Source: Leptonema sp964619535 (lineage in GTDB: Bacteria > Spirochaetota > Leptospiria > Leptospirales > Leptonemataceae). Taken from it: 64,000 nt of DNA. The stretch covers positions 62,001 to 126,000 of the forward strand of contig CAZUEX010000005.1 in assembly GCA_964619535.1 (NCBI GenBank), given 5' to 3'. Positions 1 to 7,786 of the stretch are shown here, piece by piece (positions within the stretch are counted from its first letter, which is position 1; each line of letters starts with the position of its first letter). The notes under the pieces are model-generated. The model was not told the origin of the DNA and searched no databases. It was given only the letters and a program-made list of their open reading frames with translations. The position numbers and the translations under genes are program-made.

Positions 1-524
1 GTATCGGGAAACTCTTCGACAATGGTGGCTTCCACGCCGGCCGGAATGCGAAGCACCGTGCACGGTAGAAAGAGAGAGTCCGATGGTTGGTGTCGAATCG
101 TCAGTCTGTTTTCGCCGTCGGTTGTTTCTGCCGTCAAAACAAGCGGATCAGAAAAGGCCAGGTTCAGTGCAGTGAATACATTGCCGCGAAAAAAATCCTC
201 AGCGGTCGTTCTTGGCTCTTCCGGTGGCAGGGATGAGTCATCCAGTTCAGAAAAGCCTGCCATCAGGGAAAGCAGCCGTTCTTTTTCTTCGGTAGACGGC
301 TGGCTGTACGGGCCTTGGACAGAGGCTGGCGCACTCCCTTTTTCCTGGTAGGCTGCAAGCAGTTCTGACATGTTATCCCAGGGAACCCCGGAAACATCCA
401 CCTTTCTCCATGACTCATCCTGCGGAGAAGGAAGGATGGACTTCCACTCCCCAGGAAAGGAAAGCAGAAGCTGTCGCATTCGACGACGTGCCGTTGAATA
501 ATCCGTATCGAGCTGCAGGGTCAT
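1..524 (-). CDS. sufD: SufD, Fe-S cluster scaffold subunit (partial, C-terminus beyond window)
   Basis: Third gene of the suf operon; only the first ~174 codons are inside the window. SufD partners SufB and SufC in the cytosolic SufBC2D complex that assembles Fe-S clusters under iron limitation or oxidative stress. The reading frame opens with ATG at 524, one base after the sufC stop, with GGAGG overlapping the end of sufC as ribosome site, so the genes are translationally coupled. The fragment carries a FFRGNVFTALNLAF segment (F..LN.AF is typical of SufD) and PAGVEATIVEEF, the start of the SufD beta-helix region. The gene order sufB-sufC-sufD supports the call strongly. The active-site histidine and C-terminal half cannot be seen here. 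Confidence 0.88.
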   Translation of the reverse strand, partial: MTLQLDTDYSTARRRMRQLLLSFPGEWKSILPSPQDESWRKVDVSGVPWDNMSELLAAYQEKGSAPASVQGPYSQPSTEEKERLLSLMAGFSELDDSSLPPEEPRTTAEDFFRGNVFTALNLAFSDPLVLTAETTDGENRLTIRHQPSDSLFLPCTVLRIPAGVEATIVEEFPD

Positions 525-525
525 T

Positions 526-1269
526 TCAGGCCTCCTGCAGCAGACGATCGTAGCCGCTCTCTTCGAGCTGTTTGGCCAGTTCTTCACCACCGCTCATCCG
601 GATTTTGCCATCGACGAAGATGTGAATGCGGTCGATGGTTAAGTAGCTGAGCAGCCTCTGGTAGTGAGTGATGAGGAGCATGGAGCGCTGTGGAGAGCGC
701 ATCGCTTCAATGTTCCGGGCAATGACGCGAAGGGCATCGACGTCCAGACCTGAATCGATTTCATCGAGGATGGCAAGGGCTGGCTGCATCAGATTCATCT
801 GCAGAATCTCATTCCGTTTCTTTTCGCCACCCGAGAAGCCGTCATTTACATAACGATGCATGAAGTCGTTTTTCATATCAAGAGCAGACAGCGCTTCGTT
901 TACTTCTTTGCGAAACTCCCGTACGGGGACGTCTGCACCGCGAATATTCTTGAGCACATTTCGCAGAAAATTCAGGCCTGTGACGCCTGGAATGACCGTC
1001 GGATATTGCAGCGACAGGAAGATGCCCAGGCGGGCCCTTTCATCGGTGCTCTTATCCAGGATGGACTCTCCCTTAAAGAGGATGTCGCCCCGGGTAACAT
1101 TATATTTGGGATGTCCCAAAATTACGTAGGATAACGTGCTTTTGCCCGAGCCATTGGGCCCCATCACAGCATGGGATTCACCGGCCGGAATGGCCAGGTC
1201 CACACCTTTAAGAATTGGTTTTCCATCAACTTCCGCGTGAAGATCTTTTATTTCTAAGAGGTTCATCAT
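526..1269 (-). CDS. sufC: SufC, ATPase of the SUF Fe-S assembly complex
   Basis: ABC-type ATPase that powers the SufB-SufD scaffold. At 247 residues it has the normal length for the family. Walker A GPNGSGKST is at residues 37-45, the ABC signature SGGEKKR at 146-152 and Walker B LAILDE at 165-170, followed by the SufC-typical IDSGLD. Two ATG codons stand in tandem (1269 and 1266) behind AAGGA; either gives the same protein apart from one Met. It lies 19 bp downstream of sufB and 1 bp upstream of sufD, so one mRNA from the promoter near 2790 is likely. There is no membrane partner: like other SufC it is a soluble ABC ATPase. Confidence 0.97.
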   Translation of the reverse strand: MMNLLEIKDLHAEVDGKPILKGVDLAIPAGESHAVMGPNGSGKSTLSYVILGHPKYNVTRGDILFKGESILDKSTDERARLGIFLSLQYPTVIPGVTGLNFLRNVLKNIRGADVPVREFRKEVNEALSALDMKNDFMHRYVNDGFSGGEKKRNEILQMNLMQPALAILDEIDSGLDVDALRVIARNIEAMRSPQRSMLLITHYQRLLSYLTIDRIHIFVDGKIRMSGGEELAKQLEESGYDRLLQEA

Positions 1270-1288
1270 CTATTCCTTTTGAGTATCG

Positions 1289-2722
1289 TTAGCAGGCCGG
1301 TCCTTGCTGTGTGGCCGCCGTTCCCGTCATGACCGGAGTCTTGCGTTCGATGGCCTTGCCATCTTCCAGTATCATGCGGATCAGACGGTTCATCTCCACA
1401 GAGTATTCGACGTTCAGATCGCGCACGACGCCGTCGCAGAATCCGTTGACGATAAGCAGTTTGGCTTCATCTTCTGTCAGGCCGCGTGTTTGCAGATAGA
1501 AGAGCACGTCTTCATCGATTTTTGAAACCGTTGCCTCGTAGTTCAGCTTTCCGGCATCGCCGGTTACGTCGTTATACGGATAGGCATGACTCTGTGAGCG
1601 CTCATCCAGCATAAGGCCATCACACTTGATATGAGATACTGCTCCCTCGGCCTTCTTATCAAACTTCACAAGGCCGCGATAGCTGTTGATGCCTCCATCC
1701 AGTGATATGCCCTTTGCCAGGATGTTCGAACGGCTGCGTTTACCGACGTGAATGACACGGGCTCCCGTATCCTGGATCTGGTCTTTTCCCGCGAAGGCAA
1801 GTGACAGAATATCACCCGTAGAATCATCGCCTTTCAGGATGATGCCCGGATACTTGATCGTCTGCGCTCCGATGTTTACATCGTTCCAGGTGATGTGGGC
1901 ACGCTCTTCGGCCAGGCCCCGTTTCACCGTCCAGTTGAACATGTTCTTCTTCCAGTTCTGGATCGTCGTGTAGTGGATCCGGGCGTCTTTCTTTGCAATC
2001 AACTCCACGACGGCCGTGTGGAAGTTTGTGGCCGAATCCTGCAGCGACGTACAGCCTTCGCTGTAGACAATCTCCGCGCCTTCATCGGCAATCAAAAGGG
2101 TACGCTCATACTGACCCGATGAAGCCGCTGTGACCTTGAAGTAGGCCTGCAGGGGCATGGGCGTCTTTACGCCTCTGGGACAGTAAGCAAAGGAGCCGCC
2201 CGAGAATACGGCGCTGTTCAGGGCAGCGAACTTGTTATCGTTCGGAGAAACAACGGTCCCCAGGTATTTTCTTACGATGTCCGGATATTCTCGTATGGCC
2301 GTATCGATGTCGCAGAAGAGGATGCCCAGGTCTGACAGCTCCTTTTTAACGTTGGCATAGACCGTTTCTGAGTCGTTCATGGCCTCAAGGCCGGCCAGGT
2401 ATCGGCGCTCATGCTCGGGGATGCCAAGACGTTCGAAGCTTTCAAGAACCTCGGGATCTACTTCATCCCACGATTTCTTTTTACGCTGCCCCGAGCCCAC
2501 GTAATGGACGTAGGCATCGAGATCGATGTCAAAGTGAGGGATAAAGCCCCACTGAGGCATGGGCTTGGACTCATAGATGGCCAGGGCCTTCAGACGAAAC
2601 TCTGTAACCCAGCCCGGTTCATTCTTGATGTGTGAGATGGACTCTACAACCTTTTTGGTGATTCCACGGGGAAATGCCTCGGGTTCGTAGTATTGCGATT
2701 CAGCGGTTCTTTCAGCGAGCAT
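1289..2722 (-). CDS. sufB: SufB, Fe-S cluster scaffold
   Basis: Core scaffold on which sulfur and iron are assembled in the SufBC2D complex. 477 residues from ATG at 2722, chosen because a strong GGAGGAATCCC precedes it and because an in-frame start at 2770 would fall inside the 19-bp palindrome at 2769-2787. SufB landmarks are visible: the segment SGGSFAYCPRGVKTPMPLQA, EGCTSLQDSATNFHTAVVEL, and a C-terminal region with LLIVNGFCDGVVRDL. First gene of sufBCD. SufS/SufE are not in the window, but sufT (31.2-31.6 kb) and a DUF1858-rhodanese protein (3.5 kb) may serve the same pathway. Regulation by a Fur/PerR-type repressor is inferred from the upstream dyad. Confidence 0.97.
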   Translation of the reverse strand: MLAERTAESQYYEPEAFPRGITKKVVESISHIKNEPGWVTEFRLKALAIYESKPMPQWGFIPHFDIDLDAYVHYVGSGQRKKKSWDEVDPEVLESFERLGIPEHERRYLAGLEAMNDSETVYANVKKELSDLGILFCDIDTAIREYPDIVRKYLGTVVSPNDNKFAALNSAVFSGGSFAYCPRGVKTPMPLQAYFKVTAASSGQYERTLLIADEGAEIVYSEGCTSLQDSATNFHTAVVELIAKKDARIHYTTIQNWKKNMFNWTVKRGLAEERAHITWNDVNIGAQTIKYPGIILKGDDSTGDILSLAFAGKDQIQDTGARVIHVGKRSRSNILAKGISLDGGINSYRGLVKFDKKAEGAVSHIKCDGLMLDERSQSHAYPYNDVTGDAGKLNYEATVSKIDEDVLFYLQTRGLTEDEAKLLIVNGFCDGVVRDLNVEYSVEMNRLIRMILEDGKAIERKTPVMTGTAATQQGPAC

Positions 2723-2768
2723 GGGATTCCTCCAGGGACAGAAGAGGTATGATTCCTCTGCGCCCTGC

Positions 2769-2787
2769 ATTTAGAATCATTCTAAAT
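2769..2787. promoter_or_regulatory. Fur/PerR-type 7-1-7 palindrome upstream of sufBCD
   Basis: A perfect dyad, ATTTAGAAT-C-ATTCTAAAT, 47 bp upstream of the sufB start. The core TTAGAATnATTCTAA has the 7-1-7 architecture of Fur-superfamily boxes and resembles PerR boxes described in Gram-positive bacteria. A position ahead of an Fe-S assembly operon fits iron or peroxide control. Which regulator binds is inference. Confidence 0.7.
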
Positions 2788-2914
2788 CTTCTGATGTAAA
2801 GAAAACGGAGCAGGGGATGAATGACAAGTACTAATTGCAGGGGCAGAACCACATCCTGTATTCTGTAGTATTGAACCCTGTTCCGTGGTTTTCGAGGGCC
2901 AGGCATGGGCTCTG

Positions 2915-3433
2915 TCAGGGCTTCTGGCCGTTCGACCGGCCGTTTTTACGTCGGATGAGTTCCACCATTTCCTTCTGTGAGCCCACCTTCTGCAATTCCT
3001 TAAAGTCGGCCTCTGTCCAGGGCTGCAGGCCGGCCTTGATCGCTTTGTCCGTTTCGCCACCGATGAAGAGCCGGGCATGATGGTCATAAGGCGTACGGGG
3101 ATTCAGCGGATCGGTAACCTGCACATAGTGCAGATCTGTGTAGTAGTTCCGGGCAAACTCCAGGATTTCGCGCAGCTTATCGTAAGGGAAGGCATGGCCT
3201 ACAATCAAAACGGCATGTGAATTCTGTGTAAACGGCATGGGGCCACGAGGGTGTAACCGTACGGGCAGATCGAGGTCGCGGATCAAAACGACCATCTGCG
3301 GTGACCGGTCCTGGGTGGCCAGAACGACATGGGGCTTTACCTCTTCGCGCAGCATGGGAATGCGCTGCTTCAGAGCCGTGCATGAGATCACAGAGAGAAA
3401 GAGCAATAGAGACAGAGCAATGAAGGACCGCAT
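2915..3433 (-). CDS. Small lipoprotein, unknown function
   Basis: 172 residues from ATG at 3433. The N-terminus MRSFIALSLLLFLSVISC is a textbook type II signal: a basic start, a hydrophobic run and a lipobox ending at Cys18, so the protein should be exported and lipidated. The mature part is mixed alpha/beta with no motif I recognise; it contains a stretch reading VGHAFPYDKLREILEFARNY and a charged C-terminus (RRKNGRSNGQKP). It is transcribed toward sufB, 192 bp away, and away from the DUF1858-rhodanese gene, whose start lies 102 bp off, so the two probably share a divergent promoter region. No function is claimed; export is well supported, the role is unknown. Confidence 0.75.
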   Translation of the reverse strand: MRSFIALSLLLFLSVISCTALKQRIPMLREEVKPHVVLATQDRSPQMVVLIRDLDLPVRLHPRGPMPFTQNSHAVLIVGHAFPYDKLREILEFARNYYTDLHYVQVTDPLNPRTPYDHHARLFIGGETDKAIKAGLQPWTEADFKELQKVGSQKEMVELIRRKNGRSNGQKP

Positions 3434-3535
3434 AAGCCGATATTGCTGACTCGTTTCTGGTCTCAACCGGAAAAAAGCTGTTCGCTGCAACCGGTGGTAC
3501 TTATATTGAGAAAGATTATCAACAGGGAGCAACTG

Positions 3536-4081
3536 ATGCAAGCGGAGATGCAGCAAATTCGACCGGACATGACGATGCAGGAGATCCTGTCTCTGTATCC
3601 TTCAGCCCGTCGTGCACTGTTCCAGAAATACCATATCGGCGGCTGTTCCAGCTGTGGCTTTGCCATGACCGATACCCTGGAGCAGGTGATGACCAAGCAT
3701 AACAGGGCAGAGCATGTCGAACAGGCCGTCGAAGACATTTACGAAAGCGCACGAGTCGATGAAGCCATGCAGATTGAGCCGCAGGCCCTGAAACAGGCCC
3801 TGGATGCCGGTGAGTCCTGGCGCATCATCGATGTGCGGGATCCGTTCGAGGCAGAGATCGCCACCCTTCCCGGGGCCGAGCTGCTCAGCCGAGAGCTGGC
3901 CATGGAGATGATTCAGAAATGGCCTCGCGATACAAAGGTGGTATTTTTCTGTCATTCCGGTATTCGGTCCCTTGAGGCTACCTCCTACTTTAAGGGGCAT
4001 GGCCTGGTGAATGCGAAGAACCTGAAAGGCGGCATTGATCGCTGGGCCGAAGAGATCGATCCATCCATTCCACGTTACTGA
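3536..4081 (+). CDS. DUF1858-like redox domain fused to rhodanese domain
   Basis: 181 residues from ATG at 3536 (AGGGAG 7-8 bp upstream). The N-terminal ~60 residues (MTMQEILSLYPSARRALFQ, then a C37-S-S-C40 pair and TLEQVMTKHN) match the DUF1858/ScdA-N style helical domain with a redox disulfide. Residues ~80-181 form a rhodanese: IIDVRDPFE at the N side and the active-site loop C139-HSGIR144, the usual Cys-x5-Arg arrangement, so persulfide chemistry on Cys139 is plausible. No signal peptide, so cytosolic. It lies near the suf operon but on the opposite strand. A role in sulfur relay for Fe-S assembly is inference; an independent sulfurtransferase role is equally possible. Confidence 0.85.
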   Translation: MQAEMQQIRPDMTMQEILSLYPSARRALFQKYHIGGCSSCGFAMTDTLEQVMTKHNRAEHVEQAVEDIYESARVDEAMQIEPQALKQALDAGESWRIIDVRDPFEAEIATLPGAELLSRELAMEMIQKWPRDTKVVFFCHSGIRSLEATSYFKGHGLVNAKNLKGGIDRWAEEIDPSIPRY

Positions 4082-4113
4082 AAAATAGAAACATAGATCC
4101 TGTCAGACCGGTC

Positions 4114-4138
4114 GGCCGAAAGGTCGGCCTTTTCTTTA
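4114..4138 (+). terminator. Rho-independent terminator after the rhodanese gene
   Basis: Stem GGCCGA (4114-4119) with TCGGCC (4124-4129), loop AAGG, followed by TTTTCTTT. It stands 33 bp after the rhodanese stop and before a minus-strand gene, so it ends the plus-strand transcript. Confidence 0.75.
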
Positions 4139-4178
4139 TCCGGTAACCTTTGCAACGGGCAGGCCCTGTAACGGCCTC

Positions 4179-4634
4179 TTATTCCCCTGAAACCGGGGCA
4201 ATGCGATACTGCCTGGATTGCCAGTGTAGAACGTAGGCCTGGCCTTCTTCGTCAAAAGAGATATGCTGGCTGATTTCCAGCAGGGCATGCCTGCCCAGGC
4301 GGCCCATCAGCCCGTTCCGAACCGGATGAAAAAGCTGGCCTGAGCCGTTTACCTGCAGGGCTTCCGGTTCAAAGGGCTGCAGGCTGTTCCCGGCGTACAG
4401 AAGCTGTGCCCTGCCTCTGTCTTCCCGGAAGGCACGAAAAACGATCGGCGTTCCCGCACATCGGATGTAGTTTTTCTCTCTGCCGCAGGGCGATACGAAC
4501 GGGTACTCTGCACTGTCCGGGTTCTTTTGCAGACGTGCAAAGAAGAAATCGAGGAACTGCGGGTCCGTCAGCTCCGTGCCGTCGTGGAAAAGGCGGCCTT
4601 CCTGGTCAATCTCATAGTAGTAGGCTCGCTGCAT
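4179..4634 (-). CDS. UPF0598 / DUF4505 family protein
   Basis: 151 residues from ATG at 4634, with AGGAG 6 bp upstream. The protein follows the UPF0598 (DUF4505) family, known from animal C8orf82-type proteins and some bacteria. Shared blocks are the N-terminal YYYEIDQEGRLFHDGTEL, DPQFLDFFFARLQKN, PFVSPCGREKNYIRC, IVFRAF and FEPEALQVNGSGQLFHP. No signal peptide, membrane segment or catalytic motif is evident, and the molecular function of the family is unknown to me. It stands alone between a terminator and a glycosyltransferase gene on the same strand (71 bp apart), so operon membership is uncertain. The family call is firm; the role is open. Confidence 0.88.
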   Translation of the reverse strand: MQRAYYYEIDQEGRLFHDGTELTDPQFLDFFFARLQKNPDSAEYPFVSPCGREKNYIRCAGTPIVFRAFREDRGRAQLLYAGNSLQPFEPEALQVNGSGQLFHPVRNGLMGRLGRHALLEISQHISFDEEGQAYVLHWQSRQYRIAPVSGE

Positions 4635-4705
4635 GGTCTTTCTCCTGGCGCTGTGCCTCCTTCTTTAAAGAAAGCAATAGAGGAGCTGTCAACGAGCCCG
4701 GATGG

Positions 4706-5482
4706 TCAGTCTGCAAACCGCTTCAGGAATTGGCGGCGTTCGGAGTTCAGGCGGCCCAGAATGTTGAAATACAGGATATAGAAGATGGCCCATATGCCGT
4801 CTTTCATGCCAATCTTTTTGCCCTCTTCGTAGGTTCGTCCATAGTAAGAGATGGGCACCTCGTAGACGCGAACAGGCATCTTGCCAACGGTAGCCGTGAT
4901 CTCCACCTCCATGCCAAATCCTTTGCTCGTTAAAGGCATGTCCTTGAAATACTCCGCTCGAAAGGCCTTGTAGCAGGTTTCGATATCCGTCATATTCAGG
5001 TTGGTGAACAGATTGGACAGGTAGCTCAGGAATTTGTTGGCCAGGTAATGGTAGAAGTAAAGCACGCGCGAGGCCTTGCGTACCAGAAAGCGGCTGCCAT
5101 AGACCACGTCCGCAATCTCACGCTGGATCGGATCCAGAACGGCCTCCAGCTCGCCAGGGTCGTACTCCAGGTCGGCATCCTGGATTACGATGATGTCACC
5201 GGTGGCCATCTCTTTCGCCTTCCGGATGGCCGCCGTTTTTCCGGAATTCCGCTCCAGCTTGAAGTAGTCGATCTTCTTCGAGCGCAGAGAGAGGACCACC
5301 TCTTCGGTGTTGTCTGTAGAACAGTCGTTTACAACGACGATCTGCGTTACAAAGGGCAGCTGAATCAACTTCTTCAGTATGATGGCGATCGTCTTCTCTT
5401 CGTTAAAGGCTGGAACAAGAACGCTAACGCTTAGAGGATAGGGGTTTTGTTTTTTTACCGAACGTTTTCTGGTCGTTGCCAT
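4706..5482 (-). CDS. GT2 family glycosyltransferase (dolichyl-phosphate-sugar synthase-like)
   Basis: 258 residues from ATG at 5482 (AGGAAT upstream). GT-A fold motifs: SVLVPAFNEEKTI at 19-31, VVVNDCSTDNTEE, and DADLEYDPGELEA with the metal-binding acidic cluster near residue 102. The family transfers a sugar from a nucleotide donor to a polyprenyl phosphate, usually at the inner face of the cytoplasmic membrane. There are no strong membrane spans apart from a hydrophobic IWAIFYILYFNILGRL near the C-terminus that may anchor it. It starts 4 bp after the gtrA-like gene, the classic pairing in which GtrA moves the sugar lipid across the membrane. The sugar and final acceptor are unknown. Confidence 0.9.
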   Translation of the reverse strand: MATTRKRSVKKQNPYPLSVSVLVPAFNEEKTIAIILKKLIQLPFVTQIVVVNDCSTDNTEEVVLSLRSKKIDYFKLERNSGKTAAIRKAKEMATGDIIVIQDADLEYDPGELEAVLDPIQREIADVVYGSRFLVRKASRVLYFYHYLANKFLSYLSNLFTNLNMTDIETCYKAFRAEYFKDMPLTSKGFGMEVEITATVGKMPVRVYEVPISYYGRTYEEGKKIGMKDGIWAIFYILYFNILGRLNSERRQFLKRFAD

Positions 5483-5486
5483 GTTT

Positions 5487-5957
5487 CTATTCCTGATCTG
5501 TAGTGTGGGGCAGGGGATTGGATGCCTGACCGAAGGCGAAGCGATCAAATCCCACAAAATTAAAAAGCAGTATGACAGCAATACTCAGCACCGTGGCCAC
5601 CATCTCATGCATGCCCAGATACGACAGCAGTGCAAAGATGGCCGTCCGGATGGTCAGTGAGCCGGCCGAAACGATGTGAAAACGCCACAGCTTGCTCCAG
5701 AAGGATCCTTTGCTGTTCCTCCAGGTCAAGAAATTGTGGATGAAGAAGGATATGATGACCATCAGCTCCGTCGTAAGCAGGTTGGCAATATTCTCGTTCT
5801 GCCATTCGTTCTCTGACCAGGGGATCTGAAACATTCCGTAGGCCAGAACCAGGTTGATACCGAAGATGAGGGAGCCGTTGACCAGGTAAAGAAAGCGCCG
5901 GTCGCGCAGCAGGGGCTGGAAGCGGGAAAGTCGTTTCATCGTAAAGTCCGGCTGCAT
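5487..5957 (-). CDS. GtrA-like polyprenyl-sugar flippase
   Basis: Small membrane protein with four predicted spans: roughly FLYLVNGSLIFGINLVLAYG, TELMVIISFFIHNFLTW, LTIRTAIFALLSYLG and VATVLSIAVILLFNFVGF. The conserved GtrA signature around NF.TWR (here HNFLTWRNS) and FNFVGFDRFAF is present. 156 residues if ATG 5957 is used (GGGA about 10 bp upstream); ATG 5939 would give 150 residues, and neither start is decisive. It is translated just ahead of the GT2 gene (4-bp gap), so flippase and lipid-linked sugar synthase are probably made together. It is divergent from uppP (75 bp between starts); both act on polyprenyl carriers. The sugar product is unknown. Confidence 0.85.
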   Translation of the reverse strand: MQPDFTMKRLSRFQPLLRDRRFLYLVNGSLIFGINLVLAYGMFQIPWSENEWQNENIANLLTTELMVIISFFIHNFLTWRNSKGSFWSKLWRFHIVSAGSLTIRTAIFALLSYLGMHEMVATVLSIAVILLFNFVGFDRFAFGQASNPLPHTTDQE

Positions 5958-6032
5958 CCTATCATTCCCGGGCCTGCTTCGGATCAACCCGGTTTTTGTC
6001 GACCTGCACTGCGCTTTCAAAAAATTGCCTGC

Positions 6033-6872
6033 ATGCCTGAAGCGATCAGCATTCCCGTAGCCATCCTGCTTGGACTTATCCAGGGCCTTACCGAATTCCT
6101 GCCCGTTTCGAGTACGGCCCATATTCGCATCATTCCAGCCTTTTTCTATATGCCCGATCCCGGTGCTGCCTACACGGCCGTCATCCAGCTTGGTTCGCTG
6201 GTAGCCCTGCTGTATTATTTTCGTCGAGATCTGACGGCCTTTACCCTGGCCGGATTCCGGGCCCTGAAAGACTACAGGAACGGGAATCCCCCCTCGCACG
6301 ATGCACTGATGCCCCTGTATCTGTTCATCGGAACCATCCCCGTCTCCATCTGTGGCCTGCTCTTAAAGGACTACATCAAAGGCCCTTTTCGCTCTCTGTA
6401 TGTGATTGCCGGAAGCCTGATCGTTTTTGCCGTTTTGCTCCTTTTTGCCGATCGTCTGGGCAAAAAGGCAAGGCAGGTAAAGGACATGAGCTGGAAGGAT
6501 GCCGTCTGGATTGGAATCGGACAGGCCTTTGCCCTGATTCCAGGGGCTTCGCGGTCCGGAACCACGCTGACGGCGGGGCTTATGCTTGGCTTTGACAGGG
6601 CCTCTGCCATGAGATACTCGTTCTTGCTTGGCATCCCTGCCATTGCCCTGTCCGGCTTCTATGAGCTGATCAAGGACTTCGGGGAGTTGCAGCAGCAGGG
6701 ACTTATGTCGCTTCTCGTCGGTACGCTTGTCTCTGTCGTATCCAGCTATGTTGTCGTAGCCGGCCTTCTGCGTTTTCTAAAAACCCATTCCACCCTGGTT
6801 TTTGTGGTTTACAGGGTTGCCATGGGGCTGTTTATTCTGGTATTGCTCTATACAGAGATCCTGATGCCTTGA
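6033..6872 (+). CDS. uppP: Undecaprenyl-diphosphatase UppP (BacA)
   Basis: Integral membrane enzyme that dephosphorylates undecaprenyl diphosphate to recycle the carrier for peptidoglycan and surface polysaccharides. 279 residues, normal for the family. Signature 1, QGLTEFLPVSSTAH, is at 17-30 with the catalytic glutamate Glu21; signature 2, PGASRSGTT, at 170-178 with Arg174. About eight hydrophobic segments follow. The ribosome site ahead of ATG 6033 is weak. Expressed opposite to the gtrA/GT2 pair across a 75-bp spacer. No riboswitch or operator is evident. Confidence 0.97.
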   Translation: MPEAISIPVAILLGLIQGLTEFLPVSSTAHIRIIPAFFYMPDPGAAYTAVIQLGSLVALLYYFRRDLTAFTLAGFRALKDYRNGNPPSHDALMPLYLFIGTIPVSICGLLLKDYIKGPFRSLYVIAGSLIVFAVLLLFADRLGKKARQVKDMSWKDAVWIGIGQAFALIPGASRSGTTLTAGLMLGFDRASAMRYSFLLGIPAIALSGFYELIKDFGELQQQGLMSLLVGTLVSVVSSYVVVAGLLRFLKTHSTLVFVVYRVAMGLFILVLLYTEILMP

Positions 6873-6958
6873 GTAAAGCAGATGATTTAGAAACATTGCG
6901 GCAAAAAACGTTAAGGCCGTTTTCCGTTTCGCCGATTCTCTGACTACGGGAGAATGTT

Positions 6959-7396
6959 ATGGCCCTTGCCGGGAAGAAGCACTTAGACGCATACAAAGAC
7001 ACTGAGATACAGACGGCCGATCAGGGGAAGCTGATCCTGATGCTCTACGATGGAGCGATCCGCTTTTTAAATATTGCCATTGAGAATATGACTCCCCGTC
7101 GCTATGATGTCGTAAATACGAACATTATTCGAGCGCAGGACATCGTAACCGAGCTGATGCTGTCGCTGAATATGGACGAGGGCGGCGAGATTGCACAGAA
7201 TCTGTTCAATATCTACGCCTATCTGAAAAAGCGTCTGCTTGAAGGCAACATAGCAAAGGATGCAGAGATCCTCAAAGAGGTGGTTTCTCATCTAAACGAT
7301 CTGCGCTCGGCCTGGGACGAGGTTTCAAGAAAACAGCCGGCCCAGCGGCCCGTACGGCCCACAGGCACCTACGGAGGGCTGTCCATCCAGGGCTGA
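6959..7396 (+). CDS. fliS: Flagellar export chaperone FliS
   Basis: Cytosolic chaperone that caps the flagellin C-terminus before export. 145 residues, four-helix type. FliS hallmarks: YKDTEIQTADQGKLILMLYDG near the N-terminus (Y.....taspgkLi.mLYdgai), FLNIAIENM, and the repeat of helical segments ending in LRSAWDEV. GGGAG lies 7 bp upstream of ATG 6959. It is followed after only 4 bp by a small helical protein that is probably a second flagellar accessory protein. No flagellin gene is in the window. In spirochaetes the substrate would be a periplasmic flagellin; that is inference. Confidence 0.95.
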   Translation: MALAGKKHLDAYKDTEIQTADQGKLILMLYDGAIRFLNIAIENMTPRRYDVVNTNIIRAQDIVTELMLSLNMDEGGEIAQNLFNIYAYLKKRLLEGNIAKDAEILKEVVSHLNDLRSAWDEVSRKQPAQRPVRPTGTYGGLSIQG

Positions 7397-7400
7397 GGCT

Positions 7401-7724
7401 ATGAGCAGCGAAGCGGAGTCGCGCAGGCTACTTTTGCAGTACCGGCGGCTCCTTTTCTCGCGTTTTCGGGCCCTGGATGCCGGAGATCTGGACGGAGCGG
7501 TTACGCTCAGTGCGGCCATCGAGCACCTCGAAAAAGACCTTCTTACCATCGAATCCCTTCCTGCTTCACAAAAGCGCCTGCTCGAACAGTGTGATCTGTG
7601 GATGGAAAGGGCAGAACAGGCCCTGGTACGGCTCCGAAAGCGAGCCGACGGCATGCTGTTTCGCGAAAGAGCCGACATCGAAATAAAAAAATTCTTGCGA
7701 AAACGATTCGGGGATGAACCCTGA
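7401..7724 (+). CDS. Small helical protein downstream of fliS (FliT-like position)
   Basis: 107 residues, almost entirely helix-forming and highly charged: LLLQYRRLLFSRFRALDAG, IEHLEKDLLTIESL, WMERAEQALVRLRKRADG and a basic tail (KKFLRKRFGDEP). GAGG precedes ATG 7401 and the gene begins 4 bp after fliS, so the two are cotranscribed. Many bacteria carry fliT, a small helical chaperone for FliD, right behind fliS; size, helicity and position fit. The sequence itself is too degenerate for me to assign FliT or FlgN with certainty, so the function is inferred from context only. No signal peptide. Confidence 0.75.
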   Translation: MSSEAESRRLLLQYRRLLFSRFRALDAGDLDGAVTLSAAIEHLEKDLLTIESLPASQKRLLEQCDLWMERAEQALVRLRKRADGMLFRERADIEIKKFLRKRFGDEP

Positions 7725-7786
7725 AGCGTGAACCCGAAGGGGAGGCTTTGCGTCCAATCCATACCCATTCTTCACCGGAGAAGTCC

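Noticed and set aside
2723..2770. Longer SufB with 16 extra N-terminal residues (start 2770)
   Set aside because: The extra start lies in the Fur-type palindrome and lacks a ribosome site; ATG 2722 has GGAGG.
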